From Streptomyces sp. BK239 (GTDB taxonomy: Bacteria > Actinomycetota > Actinomycetes > Streptomycetales > Streptomycetaceae): a stretch of DNA of 64,000 bases. Made by a program: the position numbers and the translations under genes. Every line of letters starts with the position of its first letter. Position 1 is the stretch's first letter. Under the pieces are notes generated by a model. It was not told the origin of the DNA. It searched no databases and saw only the letters and a program-made list of their open reading frames with translations. The DNA is taken from NCBI RefSeq assembly GCF_004217285.1, contig NZ_SHKS01000003.1, positions 283,169 to 347,168 on the forward strand, read 5' to 3'. Below are positions 33,016 through 41,258 of the stretch, piece by piece.

Positions 33016-33417
33016 ATGGACATGCGCAGGATCGTTGCAGTGCTGATCGAGGAAGCAGAGCAGCAGATCCAGGACCAGGTGTGGAAACTGGAGCCGAGCG
33101 ACCGCGCACTTGCCCTTGATACCGAAGCCGGCCTGCGCGACGTTGTCGGCCCGCCGAACGTCCAGGAGGACTTGCCGCAGATCAAGCGGCTCGAACACCT
33201 GCGGGAAACACTCGCCGTCCTGGCCATCTCCCTCGCACGTACTCACGGCCGTCTGGCCTGGTTTCTCTCCGGCGCTCTCACGCCCTCGAACCGGTCCTAC
33301 GCTGGCGCGCCATGCCAGCCGACCGTGGCGGCAGCTTCGGCACTGTCCTCCCCAGCCCTGAGGAATACACGGAGGCGGAGGATGCCGTCCGCCGACTCCA
33401 GGACGCCCTTGCCGTGA
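33016..33417 (+). CDS. Unknown helical protein
   Basis: An open frame of 133 residues. The first about 90 (MDMRRIVAVLIEEAEQQIQD and following) look like genuine amphipathic helices with normal codon bias; the last about 40 are low-complexity and may be read-through of a shorter original gene. GGCTGATCTG precedes the ATG. Not recognised. Confidence 0.4.
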   Translation: MDMRRIVAVLIEEAEQQIQDQVWKLEPSDRALALDTEAGLRDVVGPPNVQEDLPQIKRLEHLRETLAVLAISLARTHGRLAWFLSGALTPSNRSYAGAPCQPTVAAASALSSPALRNTRRRRMPSADSRTPLP

Positions 33418-33479
33418 TCGCCGCCGAGACGGCGGACCTCGGCAGCGTTCGCCGAAATCAGGAGGCAAACGGAGTCTGA
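33312..33479 (+). CDS. Possible small protein (55 aa)
   Basis: ATG 33312 opens a 55-codon frame, MPADRGGSFGTVLPSPEEYTE followed by an amphipathic helix rich in Ala/Asp (AVRRLQDALAVIAAETADLG). It overlaps the C-terminal low-complexity end of the upstream frame, which suggests that one of the two is the real coding frame there. The helix pattern favours this one. Confidence 0.35.
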   Translation: MPADRGGSFGTVLPSPEEYTEAEDAVRRLQDALAVIAAETADLGSVRRNQEANGV

Positions 33480-33782
33480 GGCGGTGCCAGTGCAGAGCCC
33501 GACACACGTCCAAGCCGAGAGAATGGCCGCGCTTGTCAAGGCTGCGTGCGGCGACTGACACCAGCGGCTGACACCAACAAGCACGAACAGCAGCGCTCGG
33601 CGGCGGACCCCAGTGGACGATCTGCCGAGGCGCAGGCCGGGTTGACCGACGTCGACGGTCCCCTGTGATCGACCTGATAAGGATGAGGCCAGACCTCAAA
33701 GCATCAGCCGCGTGCGGGCGCCGTCCCTTGCGGGTCGGCGCCCCTCACGCTCACTCGGCTGTTGCTGCTCAGCCGGCGTTGA
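33480..33782. other. Gene-free stretch
   Basis: About 300 bases with only a few GC-driven open frames; no promoter, hairpin or gene that I can support. Confidence 0.3.
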
Positions 33783-34010
33783 CTACAGACCGCGCTTCTT
33801 GTTCCAGTCGCTGATGTACCACGCGTAAGCGATGTTGCCGATTCCCCCAGTGAACAGGAACAGCACCACGTGGACCTTGGCGGACTGGCGTCGTCGACCG
33901 TACCCCCCGGCGAAGGCGGCCGCAGAGGCAGAAGCAGCAACGTTGTTGTTGATGATGATCGGCTGCGGCGCCTGGGGTTGCTGAGGGGGTACAGGCTGCG
34001 GTGCGGACAT
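33783..34010 (-). CDS. Small membrane protein with Pro/Gln-rich N-terminus
   Basis: A 75-residue protein: a Pro/Gln-rich start (SAPQPVPPQQPQAPQP), an Asn run (IIINNN), then a hydrophobic segment and a short charged end (GGIGNIAYAWYISDWNKKRGL). It is widespread in Streptomyces elements as an unnamed membrane protein. ATG 34010 is used; TTG 34037 behind ACTTGAAGGA is possible. Confidence 0.55.
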   Translation of the reverse strand: MSAPQPVPPQQPQAPQPIIINNNVAASASAAAFAGGYGRRRQSAKVHVVLFLFTGGIGNIAYAWYISDWNKKRGL

Positions 34011-34383
34011 TTCTGTGCCTATCGGTTGATCCTTCAAGTAAAGCTAAAGATAGAGTGAAGATCGGCCTGCGTGAAGTCACGAGATGATCACATTCGGAAC
34101 GCGCGAGTCCTTTGGGGCGTCGCTGTCCATGACCGTTCGATGAACCAGAGCGTGGTAGTCGACGAGTGACCCTGGCTGGGCCGCCCCTGGGCCGTGCGAG
34201 GGCGGCCGACGATGGCGGATGACGACAGTCGACGACGGCTCTTCCCCTGCTCAGAGACGGTACTTCGGGTACCGGCGCAGGCGCCGACCAGAGAAGCACA
34301 GTTGAGGAACATCAGAAGTTCCCGTGCCGTAGCCGTGCCCGATCGGGCGGGAGACAGCGGGAAGGCCCGCCGTCCTGGCAAGC
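34011..34383. other. Gene-free stretch before fossil att
   Basis: Moderately AT-richer at its left end (promoter region of the small membrane protein). The remainder holds no supported gene. Confidence 0.25.
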
Positions 34384-34468
34384 GAACGGCCCCCGACCAT
34401 CAGCTCTGGTCAGGGGCCGTTCTCACTGCTCACGCTGCGGAGGCGGTGGGATTTGAACCAGCGGTGAC
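34384..34468 (-). other. Fossil integration site: int-type terminator plus tRNA 3'-end fragment
   Basis: Positions 34384-34422 form a long inverted repeat (GAACGGCCCC...GGGGCCGTTC). At 34437-34468 the minus strand reads CACCGCTGGTTCAAATCCCACCGCCTCCGC, the T-arm and acceptor 3' end of a tRNA without the rest of the gene. This pairing is what the edge of an element integrated in another tRNA looks like, so a second, decayed element is likely nested here. Confidence 0.5.
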
Positions 34469-34605
34469 ATCGCTGCCACGGCGGTCTTCAATGTTGTCCT
34501 GATCGGACGTCCCCGCGGCTAGCCGTCCGCGTACGGGTCGATAGGGTGGGAGAAGCGGAGGGGCGCCGCGTGAGCGACACCCCTCCCTGTTTGGACTTCA
34601 AGAGG

Positions 34606-34749
34606 TCACTTCTTGCCGGAACGCCTCTTGGGAGTCTCTACCACCGTGGTACGCGGGTGAGCCTTCGCATAGCTCTTGGTCACGTACCGGCCGGTTTCGG
34701 CGCTCCGGGCCTTGCTCCCGGAGCTGCCACCGCTTCCCTTCTTGGCCAT
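34606..34749 (-). CDS. Small basic protein, 47 aa
   Basis: A 47-residue basic protein (MAKKGSGGSSGSKARSAETG, then VTKSYAKAHPRTTVVETPKR) with a perfect GGAGG six bases before ATG 34749. The strong ribosome site and sensible codon use make it a real gene despite its length. Similar tiny Lys/Ser-rich proteins accompany Streptomyces elements. Function unknown; nucleic-acid binding is plausible from its charge. Confidence 0.7.
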   Translation of the reverse strand: MAKKGSGGSSGSKARSAETGRYVTKSYAKAHPRTTVVETPKRRSGKK

Positions 34750-35028
34750 CATTCACCTCCTTCGCATCAGGACCATGACGGTCAACTCCGATTGTATGAG
34801 GGCCCACTGACAACAGTGGGGGCGAAACGGTCAGCGCAGACGGCTGAGTTGATTCGTAGCATCCAGGCGGCCAAGCCCAGCAATGAGAGATCACCCGTGT
34901 CGGCGTGCCAGAACCGTGCCAGGTCAGGCGGGAAGCCACGGGGAATAGCGGTGACCCGGCCGCCAGCCAGGCAGGTTCCGTAGCCGCTCCGCCGCAGGTC
35001 AGTCCGGCACTCGGCCGTAAGAGACCCA

Positions 35029-35075
35029 AGCTTCCCAAGCTGAGAGCGCGAGTTCGATTCTCGTCACCCGCTCCA
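35029..35075 (+). repeat. attR of the integrative element (47-bp direct repeat)
   Basis: An exact copy of 21129-21175, the 3' part of tRNA-Gly, without the 5' half of the tRNA. It defines the right end of the 13.9-kb element. The about 280 bases before it (34750-35028) hold no supported gene. Confidence 0.95.
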
Positions 35076-35080
35076 TAGCG

Positions 35081-35110
35081 AAACCCCAGGTCAGCGGCCT
35101 GGGGTTTGCT
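35081..35110. terminator. Original tRNA-Gly terminator, displaced by the element
   Basis: An AAACCCCAGG/CCTGGGGTTT stem with a TCAGCGG-type loop follows attR by 5 bases; before insertion it stood behind the tRNA. Confidence 0.75.
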
Positions 35111-35171
35111 TGTTGCCTAGACCACTTTGCGGCTCCATGCCCTCCGCGTGCCCCAGGTCGAGATGAAGCGA

Positions 35172-35384
35172 TCACTTCGGGGTGCAATACATGGATGCGA
35201 AGTCGCTTATGCAAAGCAGCAGTTCGCGGATGAGGCGTACACGGCCCTTCGCAGGCGGCTCCCTCCGATACCGCCCGTCGCCAGGCTGCGGCGCAGGGAG
35301 GCCGTAGCGGATGTCATGTGCTGGGCCCACGCCGAGGTCGACGAGCAGGCCGCGGATCCGGTCCTCGATCTCGTCGGACGACAT
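35172..35384 (-). CDS. Possible small conserved protein (70 aa)
   Basis: A 70-residue frame (MSSDEIEDRIRGLLVDLGVG...VRLIRELLLCISDFASM) with balanced composition and amphipathic helices, unlike the surrounding GC-driven frames. It starts at ATG 35384. It is the only credible coding stretch between attR and the phosphatase gene. The upstream extension of this frame is antisense to the phosphatase and was not used. Confidence 0.4.
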   Translation of the reverse strand: MSSDEIEDRIRGLLVDLGVGPAHDIRYGLPAPQPGDGRYRREPPAKGRVRLIRELLLCISDFASMYCTPK

Positions 35385-35795
35385 GTCAGCGGACCACAGA
35401 CACCTGCCGCCGGTTGTGCGCACCGCCGTGCGGCTGCCCCTCCCCCTCCTGCGCGGTGCGGCCAAAGCCTGCCGCCGGACCTGCCCTGGGCAGGGGGGCT
35501 CGGGAGGCCGACCACCACGGTTCCCCCTTACTACTGGACCGGCCAGGAACCGCACCGCCAAGAGCTTGCGGGGCAGGGGGCGGAGGCCCCCGCCCCCGAG
35601 GGAACGCATGGCCTTCCTGTGACAGAGCCGGGCGCCGCCGCGCCCGGCCCCACACCGGCGCGCGTGCCGCGCGGACCGGTACCGCCCACTCCGGAGCGGG
35701 TCGTACGCCGAAGACAGCCGCACGCCGTCGACCGGCTCGGCGACGACCACTATCCGTACGCGTCGTACACCATGGTCTGAGGCAAGGTCGCGGCG
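35385..35795. other. Upstream region of phosphatase gene
   Basis: About 410 bases with only overlapping GC-rich frames on both strands; presumably contains the promoter of the gene at 35796. Confidence 0.3.
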
Positions 35796-37604
35796 TTGAT
35801 CGAGCCAAGTCGGGGAACCGTCGATCGACCGGTGTCTCGGTCTGCCGATGCGCCCGCGGAGGGTTTCCATGACTGGAGAGGCGGCGTGGTGGAGGGTGTC
35901 GGAGATGAGGGGCGGCGGCGGTCGGCGGCCGAGCCGGGTTTCTGGCGGCAGGTCGTCGGGCAGCTGGGCACGGCCCTGATCGTGGTGGACCCCGCTGGAC
36001 GGTTTCTGGCGGTCAACCCGGCCGCCGAGCGGCTGCTGGGCCGCACCGCCGCGGCGATGCTCGGGGAGGACGCACACGACCTGCTGCACCGGGAGCCGGA
36101 CGGCGGCAGGGTCCCCCGGGAGCGGTGCTCGCTGCTGCGGGCCGTGGCCGAGAGGGCCGAGGCACGTGATGACGGCCACATCTGTCTGCGCGGGGACGGT
36201 CGCCTGATCGCGATCTCCTGGTCCGCTTCTCCCCTGAGGGACGACGGCGCCTTCATGGGCATGGCCGTGCTGTTGACCGACGCCGCCGGCGACCGCAGCG
36301 CGCGTCGGGAGCGTGCGGCCTACACACGTGCTCTGGAGGACCTCACCGAGCGGCTGACTCTGGTCGCGGAGATCACCGACGTACTCGGCCAGACCCTGGA
36401 AACCGATGAGGCCCTCGTCCGGCTGGGCCGCCTGTTGGTTCCCCGCCTCGCCGACTGGGCGGCGGTGGACCTCCGGGTCGGTTCCGGCCAGGTCCACCGC
36501 GTGGCGGTGACGGGCCCCGAGGGCCGGGACGCCGCGCAGGAGGACTGGCGCGAGCGCCTTCCGGAGGCCGGGGACGAGGCCGGCTCCCCCCTGGTCCAGG
36601 TGCTGAACGGCGCTGACCCCGTTCTGCAGCGCGAGGCGGACGTGGCCGCACCGGTCTCCTCTGCCCTGGCCACCGTCCACAGCGGCTTCCTGCGGGCCGT
36701 GGGCGCGGCGTCCGCCGTCACTGTGCCGCTGGGCTCCGGGCAGCAGGTCACGGGCGCCCTGACGCTGGTGCGCACGGACCCGGCGCACCCTTTCGACGCC
36801 GACGACCTGACAGTGGTGAGCGACATCGGCCGTCGGGTCGGCCTGGTCATCGACAACGCCCGCCGCTTCGGCCGCCAGCGCGCCGTCGCCGAGGCCATGC
36901 AGCGCAACCTGCTAGCCCCACTGCCCCAGCCCGGCCGCCTGCGGCTGGCCGCCCGCTACCAGCCCGCCCCGGCCGGCTCTCAGGTCGGTGGCGACTGGTA
37001 CGACGCGTTCGAGCGGAAGGACGGCACGCTCGCGCTGGTCATCGGCGACGTCGTGGGTCACGACCTGACCGCGGCGGCCGGAATGGCGCAACTGCACGGC
37101 ATCCTGCGCTCGCTGGCCTGGGACCACAGCGGCCCGCCCGGCGCCGTCGTCGACCGCCTCAACGACGCCATGCCCGCCATCACCACCGTCCCCATGGCCA
37201 CCCTCGTCCTCGCCCTGCTCGAAGGCGACCCGCACACCGGTCCCTGGACGCTGCGGTGGACCAGCGCGGGGCACCCGCCGCCCCTCCTGCTGACCCGGGA
37301 CGGGCAGGCGAAGTACCTCGAAGCGGGACAGGGACTCCTCCTCGGTGCCCCTCCGGGCACCGGCGGCAGCAGGCCGAGCGCCGCGCAGCCCCTTCCACCG
37401 GGTTCCACTCTCCTGCTCTATACCGATGGCCTGATCGAGATCCCCGGCAGCGACCTGGACACCGGCCTCGCCCGTCTGCGCCGCCACGCCCTCGCGCTCG
37501 CCCATGAATCGCTGGACACGCTGTGCGACCAGCTGCCCGCCCGCATGCCGCCCGGCAGCACCGACGACGTGGCCCTCCTCGCCCTGCGCCTGCCGTCGTC
37601 CTGA
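35796..37604 (+). CDS. PAS-GAF-PP2C (SpoIIE-type) serine phosphatase
   Basis: A 602-residue regulator typical of Streptomyces. A PAS domain (about 45-140, GTALIVVDPAGRFLAVNPAAERLLG), a GAF domain (about 180-345) and a C-terminal SpoIIE/RsbU phosphatase (about 370-600) follow one another. Metal-binding Asp residues sit in GGDWYDAF, VIGDVVGHD and STDDVALLALR. It should dephosphorylate an anti-sigma antagonist in a partner-switching pathway in response to the PAS/GAF signal. The first about 35 residues have no clear fold, so a later start is possible. No partner genes adjoin it. Confidence 0.88.
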   Translation: MIEPSRGTVDRPVSRSADAPAEGFHDWRGGVVEGVGDEGRRRSAAEPGFWRQVVGQLGTALIVVDPAGRFLAVNPAAERLLGRTAAAMLGEDAHDLLHREPDGGRVPRERCSLLRAVAERAEARDDGHICLRGDGRLIAISWSASPLRDDGAFMGMAVLLTDAAGDRSARRERAAYTRALEDLTERLTLVAEITDVLGQTLETDEALVRLGRLLVPRLADWAAVDLRVGSGQVHRVAVTGPEGRDAAQEDWRERLPEAGDEAGSPLVQVLNGADPVLQREADVAAPVSSALATVHSGFLRAVGAASAVTVPLGSGQQVTGALTLVRTDPAHPFDADDLTVVSDIGRRVGLVIDNARRFGRQRAVAEAMQRNLLAPLPQPGRLRLAARYQPAPAGSQVGGDWYDAFERKDGTLALVIGDVVGHDLTAAAGMAQLHGILRSLAWDHSGPPGAVVDRLNDAMPAITTVPMATLVLALLEGDPHTGPWTLRWTSAGHPPPLLLTRDGQAKYLEAGQGLLLGAPPGTGGSRPSAAQPLPPGSTLLLYTDGLIEIPGSDLDTGLARLRRHALALAHESLDTLCDQLPARMPPGSTDDVALLALRLPSS

Positions 37605-37638
37605 GGGCGGTGCCCGCGGTGAGGCGGGACACCGGGGC

Positions 37639-38316
37639 TCAGGTGTCGAGGACCAGGACGCGGAACGGGCCGAGCGGGGCAGTCCGAGGTGTGTCGCCTT
37701 CGACGTACCGCCATCCCCAGGACCGCAGCGCCTCGACGGTCCTGTGGTCGGAGCGCTTCACCAGCGTGACGGCGACGGCGGCACCGTGGTCGGTGAGCAG
37801 CCGTTTCTGCGGGCGCCGGGCGAGGTTCCAGGCACGGTCCTGGTTCTGCCTGCGCACCCGGGAGGAAACATGGATCCCGGAGATCACGAAGAGGCGTCCG
37901 GAGGCGGCAAGCCGGAGCAGCCGCCGCCCCGAAAGGTATCCGTCGAGGCCCTCCCACCAGGGGCCGTCGCCGCGTACGGGGAAGCCGTGGGCGCAACCGG
38001 TCAGCACGGTGGTCTCCGCGATCAGCAGCTCGAATCCCGGTCGCCGTGCGTCGGTCGCGAGCCGCCGCAGGAAGGCGCTGCGGGCTTGGTTCCACGCCCA
38101 AGGGCCGCCGCCGGACGTCTCCGCGTACAGATCGCCCAGTTCCTGCAGATGGTCCTCGATCTGACGCCGGGTCAGCGCCCGGACGCGTTGCCCTTCCCGG
38201 GGCGAGGAGCCCCGTTCCGGCCTCGGGCCGGGCTTCCGCGTCGCGGTCGGGTGCGAACCGACCGGACGCCCGAGGAGTTCGGTGGTCGTCGGCGGAGCCG
38301 GCGCGTTCACGGTCAT
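37639..38316 (-). CDS. GNAT-like acetyltransferase family protein
   Basis: A 225-residue protein, tail to tail with the phosphatase gene. After a disordered N-terminus the region RRQIEDHLQELGDLYAETSG, then PGFELLIAETTVLTGCAHGF, then FVISGIHVSSRVRRQNQDRAW and AVAVTLV...WGWRYV follows the order of a GNAT fold as seen in many Streptomyces acetyltransferase-like proteins, though the acetyl-CoA loop is not textbook. The substrate is unknown. Confidence 0.55.
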   Translation of the reverse strand: MTVNAPAPPTTTELLGRPVGSHPTATRKPGPRPERGSSPREGQRVRALTRRQIEDHLQELGDLYAETSGGGPWAWNQARSAFLRRLATDARRPGFELLIAETTVLTGCAHGFPVRGDGPWWEGLDGYLSGRRLLRLAASGRLFVISGIHVSSRVRRQNQDRAWNLARRPQKRLLTDHGAAVAVTLVKRSDHRTVEALRSWGWRYVEGDTPRTAPLGPFRVLVLDT

Positions 38317-38547
38317 GAGGCAAGCCCTGCTCGGGCAAGGGCGGACCCGGCGCGGCGTCGTCGGTCGCCGAGAGCGGCACCGGTGTCGGAGTCGGCGCGC
38401 GACGCCCTCGGTGTCTTCAACCGTACTCCCGCGGCCGCGCCCCCCTTCGGGACCGACGGCGGACGAGAACGCCGAGGCGGGTACGGCGGTTCCGTCCGCT
38501 TACCGACAGCCGAGGACACACGGGAGTACGGTGGAGGTACCGAGGGC

Positions 38548-38844
38548 ATGTCGCACACCGGTTCCGCGCTGGTCTCGTCCTCGGCGAGACACTTCGCCGG
38601 GAGCCTCGCGCAGCGCAGGAGCTTCCGGAGACAGGTCAGCACGATGGCCCCGGCCTTCGATTCCTTCTCCGCCGCCCAAGCGTGGCCGGAGCCCGACCCG
38701 CGCAGGGCCGTACTGCAGCTCTTCACCACCGGCGCCACGAGCACGAACGGCACCACCGGCACCGATGCGCCACCACGCGCCCGAGGGACGGCGGGCCCGC
38801 TTCTCCCGAGCTCTTCTCGCGTTCGACCGATCGTCAGGTCGTGA
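38548..38844 (+). CDS. Possible small protein coupled to downstream membrane protein
   Basis: A 98-residue frame from ATG 38548 with GGAGG ten bases upstream. It is rich in Ser/Thr/Arg with no recognised fold. Its stop overlaps the GTG start of the next gene (GTGA at 38841), a sign of translational coupling that argues for both being real. The about 230 bases before it hold no supported gene. Confidence 0.4.
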   Translation: MSHTGSALVSSSARHFAGSLAQRRSFRRQVSTMAPAFDSFSAAQAWPEPDPRRAVLQLFTTGATSTNGTTGTDAPPRARGTAGPLLPSSSRVRPIVRS

Positions 38845-39152
38845 CCGCCATGGACATTTCCCTCACCATGGCCGCGCTCCTCGTACTCATCGCCGCGGGA
38901 GCGTACGTGATCCACCGGCTCAACTCCGCACACAGCGAAAGGATCGCCTTGCGTTCCTACAGCCGCTTCCTGCCCGGCCCCCCAGCCGCCGCCGACCGAG
39001 CCGCCGGCACCACCCCGCCGCCTGCACCGCACTCCGCCCCCTCCACCGGTCACGAGCGTCGCGACCATCGCGACGGCGGGCGGGGGCGCTTCCGGCCGCG
39101 CCGCCACCGGGAACGGACGACGCACAACCAGCGGAACACCGCGGGGCGTTGA
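38841..39152 (+). CDS. Small single-pass membrane protein
   Basis: A 103-residue protein starting at GTG 38841 (or ATG 38850). The N-terminal helix MDISLTMAALLVLIAAGAYV spans the membrane; the rest is a Pro/Arg/Thr-rich cytosolic tail. It lies 86 bases before the DUF5994 gene in the same direction. Function unknown. Confidence 0.5.
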   Translation: MTAMDISLTMAALLVLIAAGAYVIHRLNSAHSERIALRSYSRFLPGPPAAADRAAGTTPPPAPHSAPSTGHERRDHRDGGRGRFRPRRHRERTTHNQRNTAGR

Positions 39153-39238
39153 GGCCGAACGTGCGCCGGCCGACGTCGGACCGCCTCGCCGCCCGCCGGG
39201 CCGAACCCACCGCTCCACAACCCGTCGAAGGAAACGCC

Positions 39239-39646
39239 ATGATCACCACAGCGCCCCCCTCACCGCCCGCACCGCTCACCCGCCCTCTCCTCCGCCTGCG
39301 CCTCGCGCCCCGCAGCGCGCTGCCGCGTCGTCTTGACGGCGTGTGGTGGCCACGCTCCTACGACCTGCTGGCGGAGCTTCCGCAGCTGCTCGCCGCACTG
39401 CCGCGCGCCTGGGGACACATCGCCGGCGTCACGGTGAACGGAGCGGCCTGGTCCGCGGCACCTGGCCGGATGCTCGTAGCCAACCAGGTCGTGCGGCTGC
39501 GGAAGACGGTCGCAGCGCACGCCCCGGACACCGTCGTCCTGCTCTCCCCTGGCCTCGGCCGCTGGGACCTGCTGGTCGTGCCGCCCGACACCACCGAGGA
39601 GGCGGCCGAACCGATCGTGACCGCCGCGCTCAGCGACCGCGCCTGA
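39239..39646 (+). CDS. DUF5994 family protein
   Basis: A 135-residue protein of a Streptomyces family: LLRLRLAPRSALPRRLDGVWWPRSYDLLAELPQLL, then VNGAAWSAAPGRMLVAN and strands to VTAALSDR. ATG 39239 is preceded by GAAGGAAA. Members are usually short stand-alone proteins of unknown role. A truncated second copy follows at 39700. Confidence 0.7.
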   Translation: MITTAPPSPPAPLTRPLLRLRLAPRSALPRRLDGVWWPRSYDLLAELPQLLAALPRAWGHIAGVTVNGAAWSAAPGRMLVANQVVRLRKTVAAHAPDTVVLLSPGLGRWDLLVVPPDTTEEAAEPIVTAALSDRA

Positions 39647-39699
39647 CCCGCCAGGAGTAGCGTGGACGCGAGGAGGCCCCGAACAGGCAGGTGAGCACG

Positions 39700-39843
39700 A
39701 TGCCCGAGCCCGATTCCCCGCCTCCGGCAGGTTTGCTGGCGGACGGTCCACACGAATCCATGTGTCCCGGAACTGCGCTCCTGCGGCTCACCACCACTCA
39801 CGAGCGCCGGAGCATCCTCGACGGGGCGTGGTGGCCCCGTTAG
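39700..39843 (+). pseudogene. DUF5994 paralogue, truncated after the WWPR motif
   Basis: A 47-codon frame from ATG 39700 ends in TALLRLTTTHERRSILDGAWWPR followed by TAG. This is the start of a DUF5994 domain (compare LLRLRLAPRSALPRRLDGVWWPR in the neighbour); the remaining about 100 residues are absent. The break coincides with a hairpin resembling the int-end terminator of the integrative element, suggesting the 3' part was lost to an element insertion or excision. Confidence 0.6.
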
Positions 39844-39870
39844 GCCCAGGTCATAGACTTGGGCCGTTTT
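39843..39870. terminator. Hairpin resembling the element's int-end terminator
   Basis: GGCCCAGGTCATAGACTTGGGCC followed by GTTTTGCTGTG parallels GGCCCAGGTCAGAGACCCGGGCC followed by TTTTTGCTGTG at 21183-21217, over about 36 bases. Confidence 0.6.
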
Positions 39871-40471
39871 GCTGTGCGGAGGCCGGCTGACCCGGCCTGC
39901 GGACGCCGGACGCGGGTGGGTCCCGGTCTGGCGTGTGCGCGGCTGCGGCCGGGGCCCGGATCGCGGGTCGTGCTGTCGGTGCGGTCAGTTCCGCCCGTCG
40001 GGTGACAGGCCCGGCGAGCCTGCCAGAAGGGTGGGGCTCGCTCTTTCACGAGCGCGGGGGCGGAGTCGCGCGCGTGTGACGAGCCCAGGGTGATCGGGGC
40101 GGCGGGCGCCGCTCGTCATCGCCCTGCCGCCGGCCCTCCGCCGACCCGACGGAGCCGGTCCCTCGTCCGGTGGTCCTCGTGACGCCGGGCCACCTCAGAA
40201 GGAGGCCCCTCGGCGCCTTGCCGTCGGGATCCGGCTCCACGGCTGACATTGTTTTCCCTGAAGGGAGTCGGTTCAGCCCGCTCCCCAGTTCCCAGCGGCG
40301 GCCGAGATTTCGAAGCATTCGAAGCACTACCGGCGCACTGAGCCATTCACAACATCTTGCGTGCCCCCGTACCGGCCACGCCGTGCCCTGCCCTCGGGGA
40401 CGTGATGGGTACCTCCTGGGTACCCTCCACACGAATACAGGGACTGTGAAGCTCGAAGTCGTGGAGATTTT
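39871..40471. other. Intergenic region before the metallophore-type locus
   Basis: No supported gene. The last about 70 bases should hold the promoter of the hydroxylase gene and contain two GGGTACC copies at 40408 and 40418, ten bases apart, then GTGGAG before ATG 40472. Confidence 0.35.
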
Positions 40472-41224
40472 ATGACCCCGGAGATAGACGACGCCTTCGC
40501 CGCCATCAGGAGTGAGCACGGACCGGATTCGATCGTCCGGGTCGAGCAGATGCTGGCAGCGGGAAAGGGGGATCGCCATCCGATGCAGAAGGGGGCCAAG
40601 TGGATCTTACCGGGTATTTCGCAGCAGCCCTGGCACGATCCCTACGGTCACCCTGAGTTGGCACCGGTGGTGCGCGCCTTCGAGGCGAACCACGCCACGA
40701 TCAAGAAGGAACTGGAGACCGCCTGGGCGGCCCGGCGGAACGCTTTCTCCGATTACGAGCACTACCTCACCCGCCAGTCGGACTGGCAGGCGCTCTATCT
40801 CTTCCGCAAGGGCGGCCTGGTGAGCGAGTCGGCCGACACGGTGCCGACCGCCTTCCAGGTATTGAAGGAGGAGGCGGTCGACGCCGGGAAGCTCTGCCCC
40901 TTGCTGGAGTGCCACTTCTCGACCCTGCTTCCCGGCGCGGCGATCGCGCCTCACTGCGACCTGTGGAACTTCAGCATCAACCTGCACCTGGCGGTCGACA
41001 TCCCCGAGGAGTGCGGCATCTCGGTCGCCGGCGAGACGCGCCCGTGGGAGGAGGGCAAGTGCCTGCTCTTCGACTACTCCTTCGAGCACGAAGCGTGGAA
41101 CCACGGGACGCGTCCGCGCACCTGTCTGCTCGTCGACCTGTGGCATCCGGAGACCACCGTCCCCGAGCGGAAGGCGCTCGTCGCGGCCATCACCGAGATC
41201 CGCAAGCTCATGGGCGAGGAGTGA
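40472..41224 (+). CDS. Aspartyl/asparaginyl beta-hydroxylase-like Fe(II)/2OG enzyme
   Basis: A 250-residue AspH-family enzyme that would hydroxylate an Asp/Asn side chain or a related amino acid using 2-oxoglutarate and O2. The family core is clear: LPGAAIAPHCDLWNFSINLHLAVDIPEECGISVAGETRPWEEGKC..., then FDYSFEHEAWNHGTRPRTCLLVDLWHP, giving the His/His metal pair and the Arg for 2OG. As a free bacterial protein beside an NRPS locus it may tailor the product or its amino-acid precursor. It carries a TTA codon at 40607-40609 (Leu46), like other genes of this locus. Confidence 0.8.
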   Translation: MTPEIDDAFAAIRSEHGPDSIVRVEQMLAAGKGDRHPMQKGAKWILPGISQQPWHDPYGHPELAPVVRAFEANHATIKKELETAWAARRNAFSDYEHYLTRQSDWQALYLFRKGGLVSESADTVPTAFQVLKEEAVDAGKLCPLLECHFSTLLPGAAIAPHCDLWNFSINLHLAVDIPEECGISVAGETRPWEEGKCLLFDYSFEHEAWNHGTRPRTCLLVDLWHPETTVPERKALVAAITEIRKLMGEE

Positions 41225-41226
41225 CA

Positions 41227-41258
41227 ACGGGGAGGGACGCAGTGGCATCCCTCCCCGT
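41227..41258. terminator. Bidirectional terminator between hydroxylase and copper genes
   Basis: A perfect 11-bp stem, ACGGGGAGGGA/TCCCTCCCCGT, with a 10-base loop lies between two converging genes. Confidence 0.8.

Noticed and set aside
35619..35780. 54-codon plus-strand frame ending in YPYASYTMV
   Set aside because: No ribosome site, Pro/Arg-rich, overlaps other equally open frames.
35387..36788. Upstream extension of the minus-strand frame ending at 35172
   Set aside because: Antisense to the PAS-GAF-PP2C gene; only the last 70 codons outside that gene were kept as a tentative gene.
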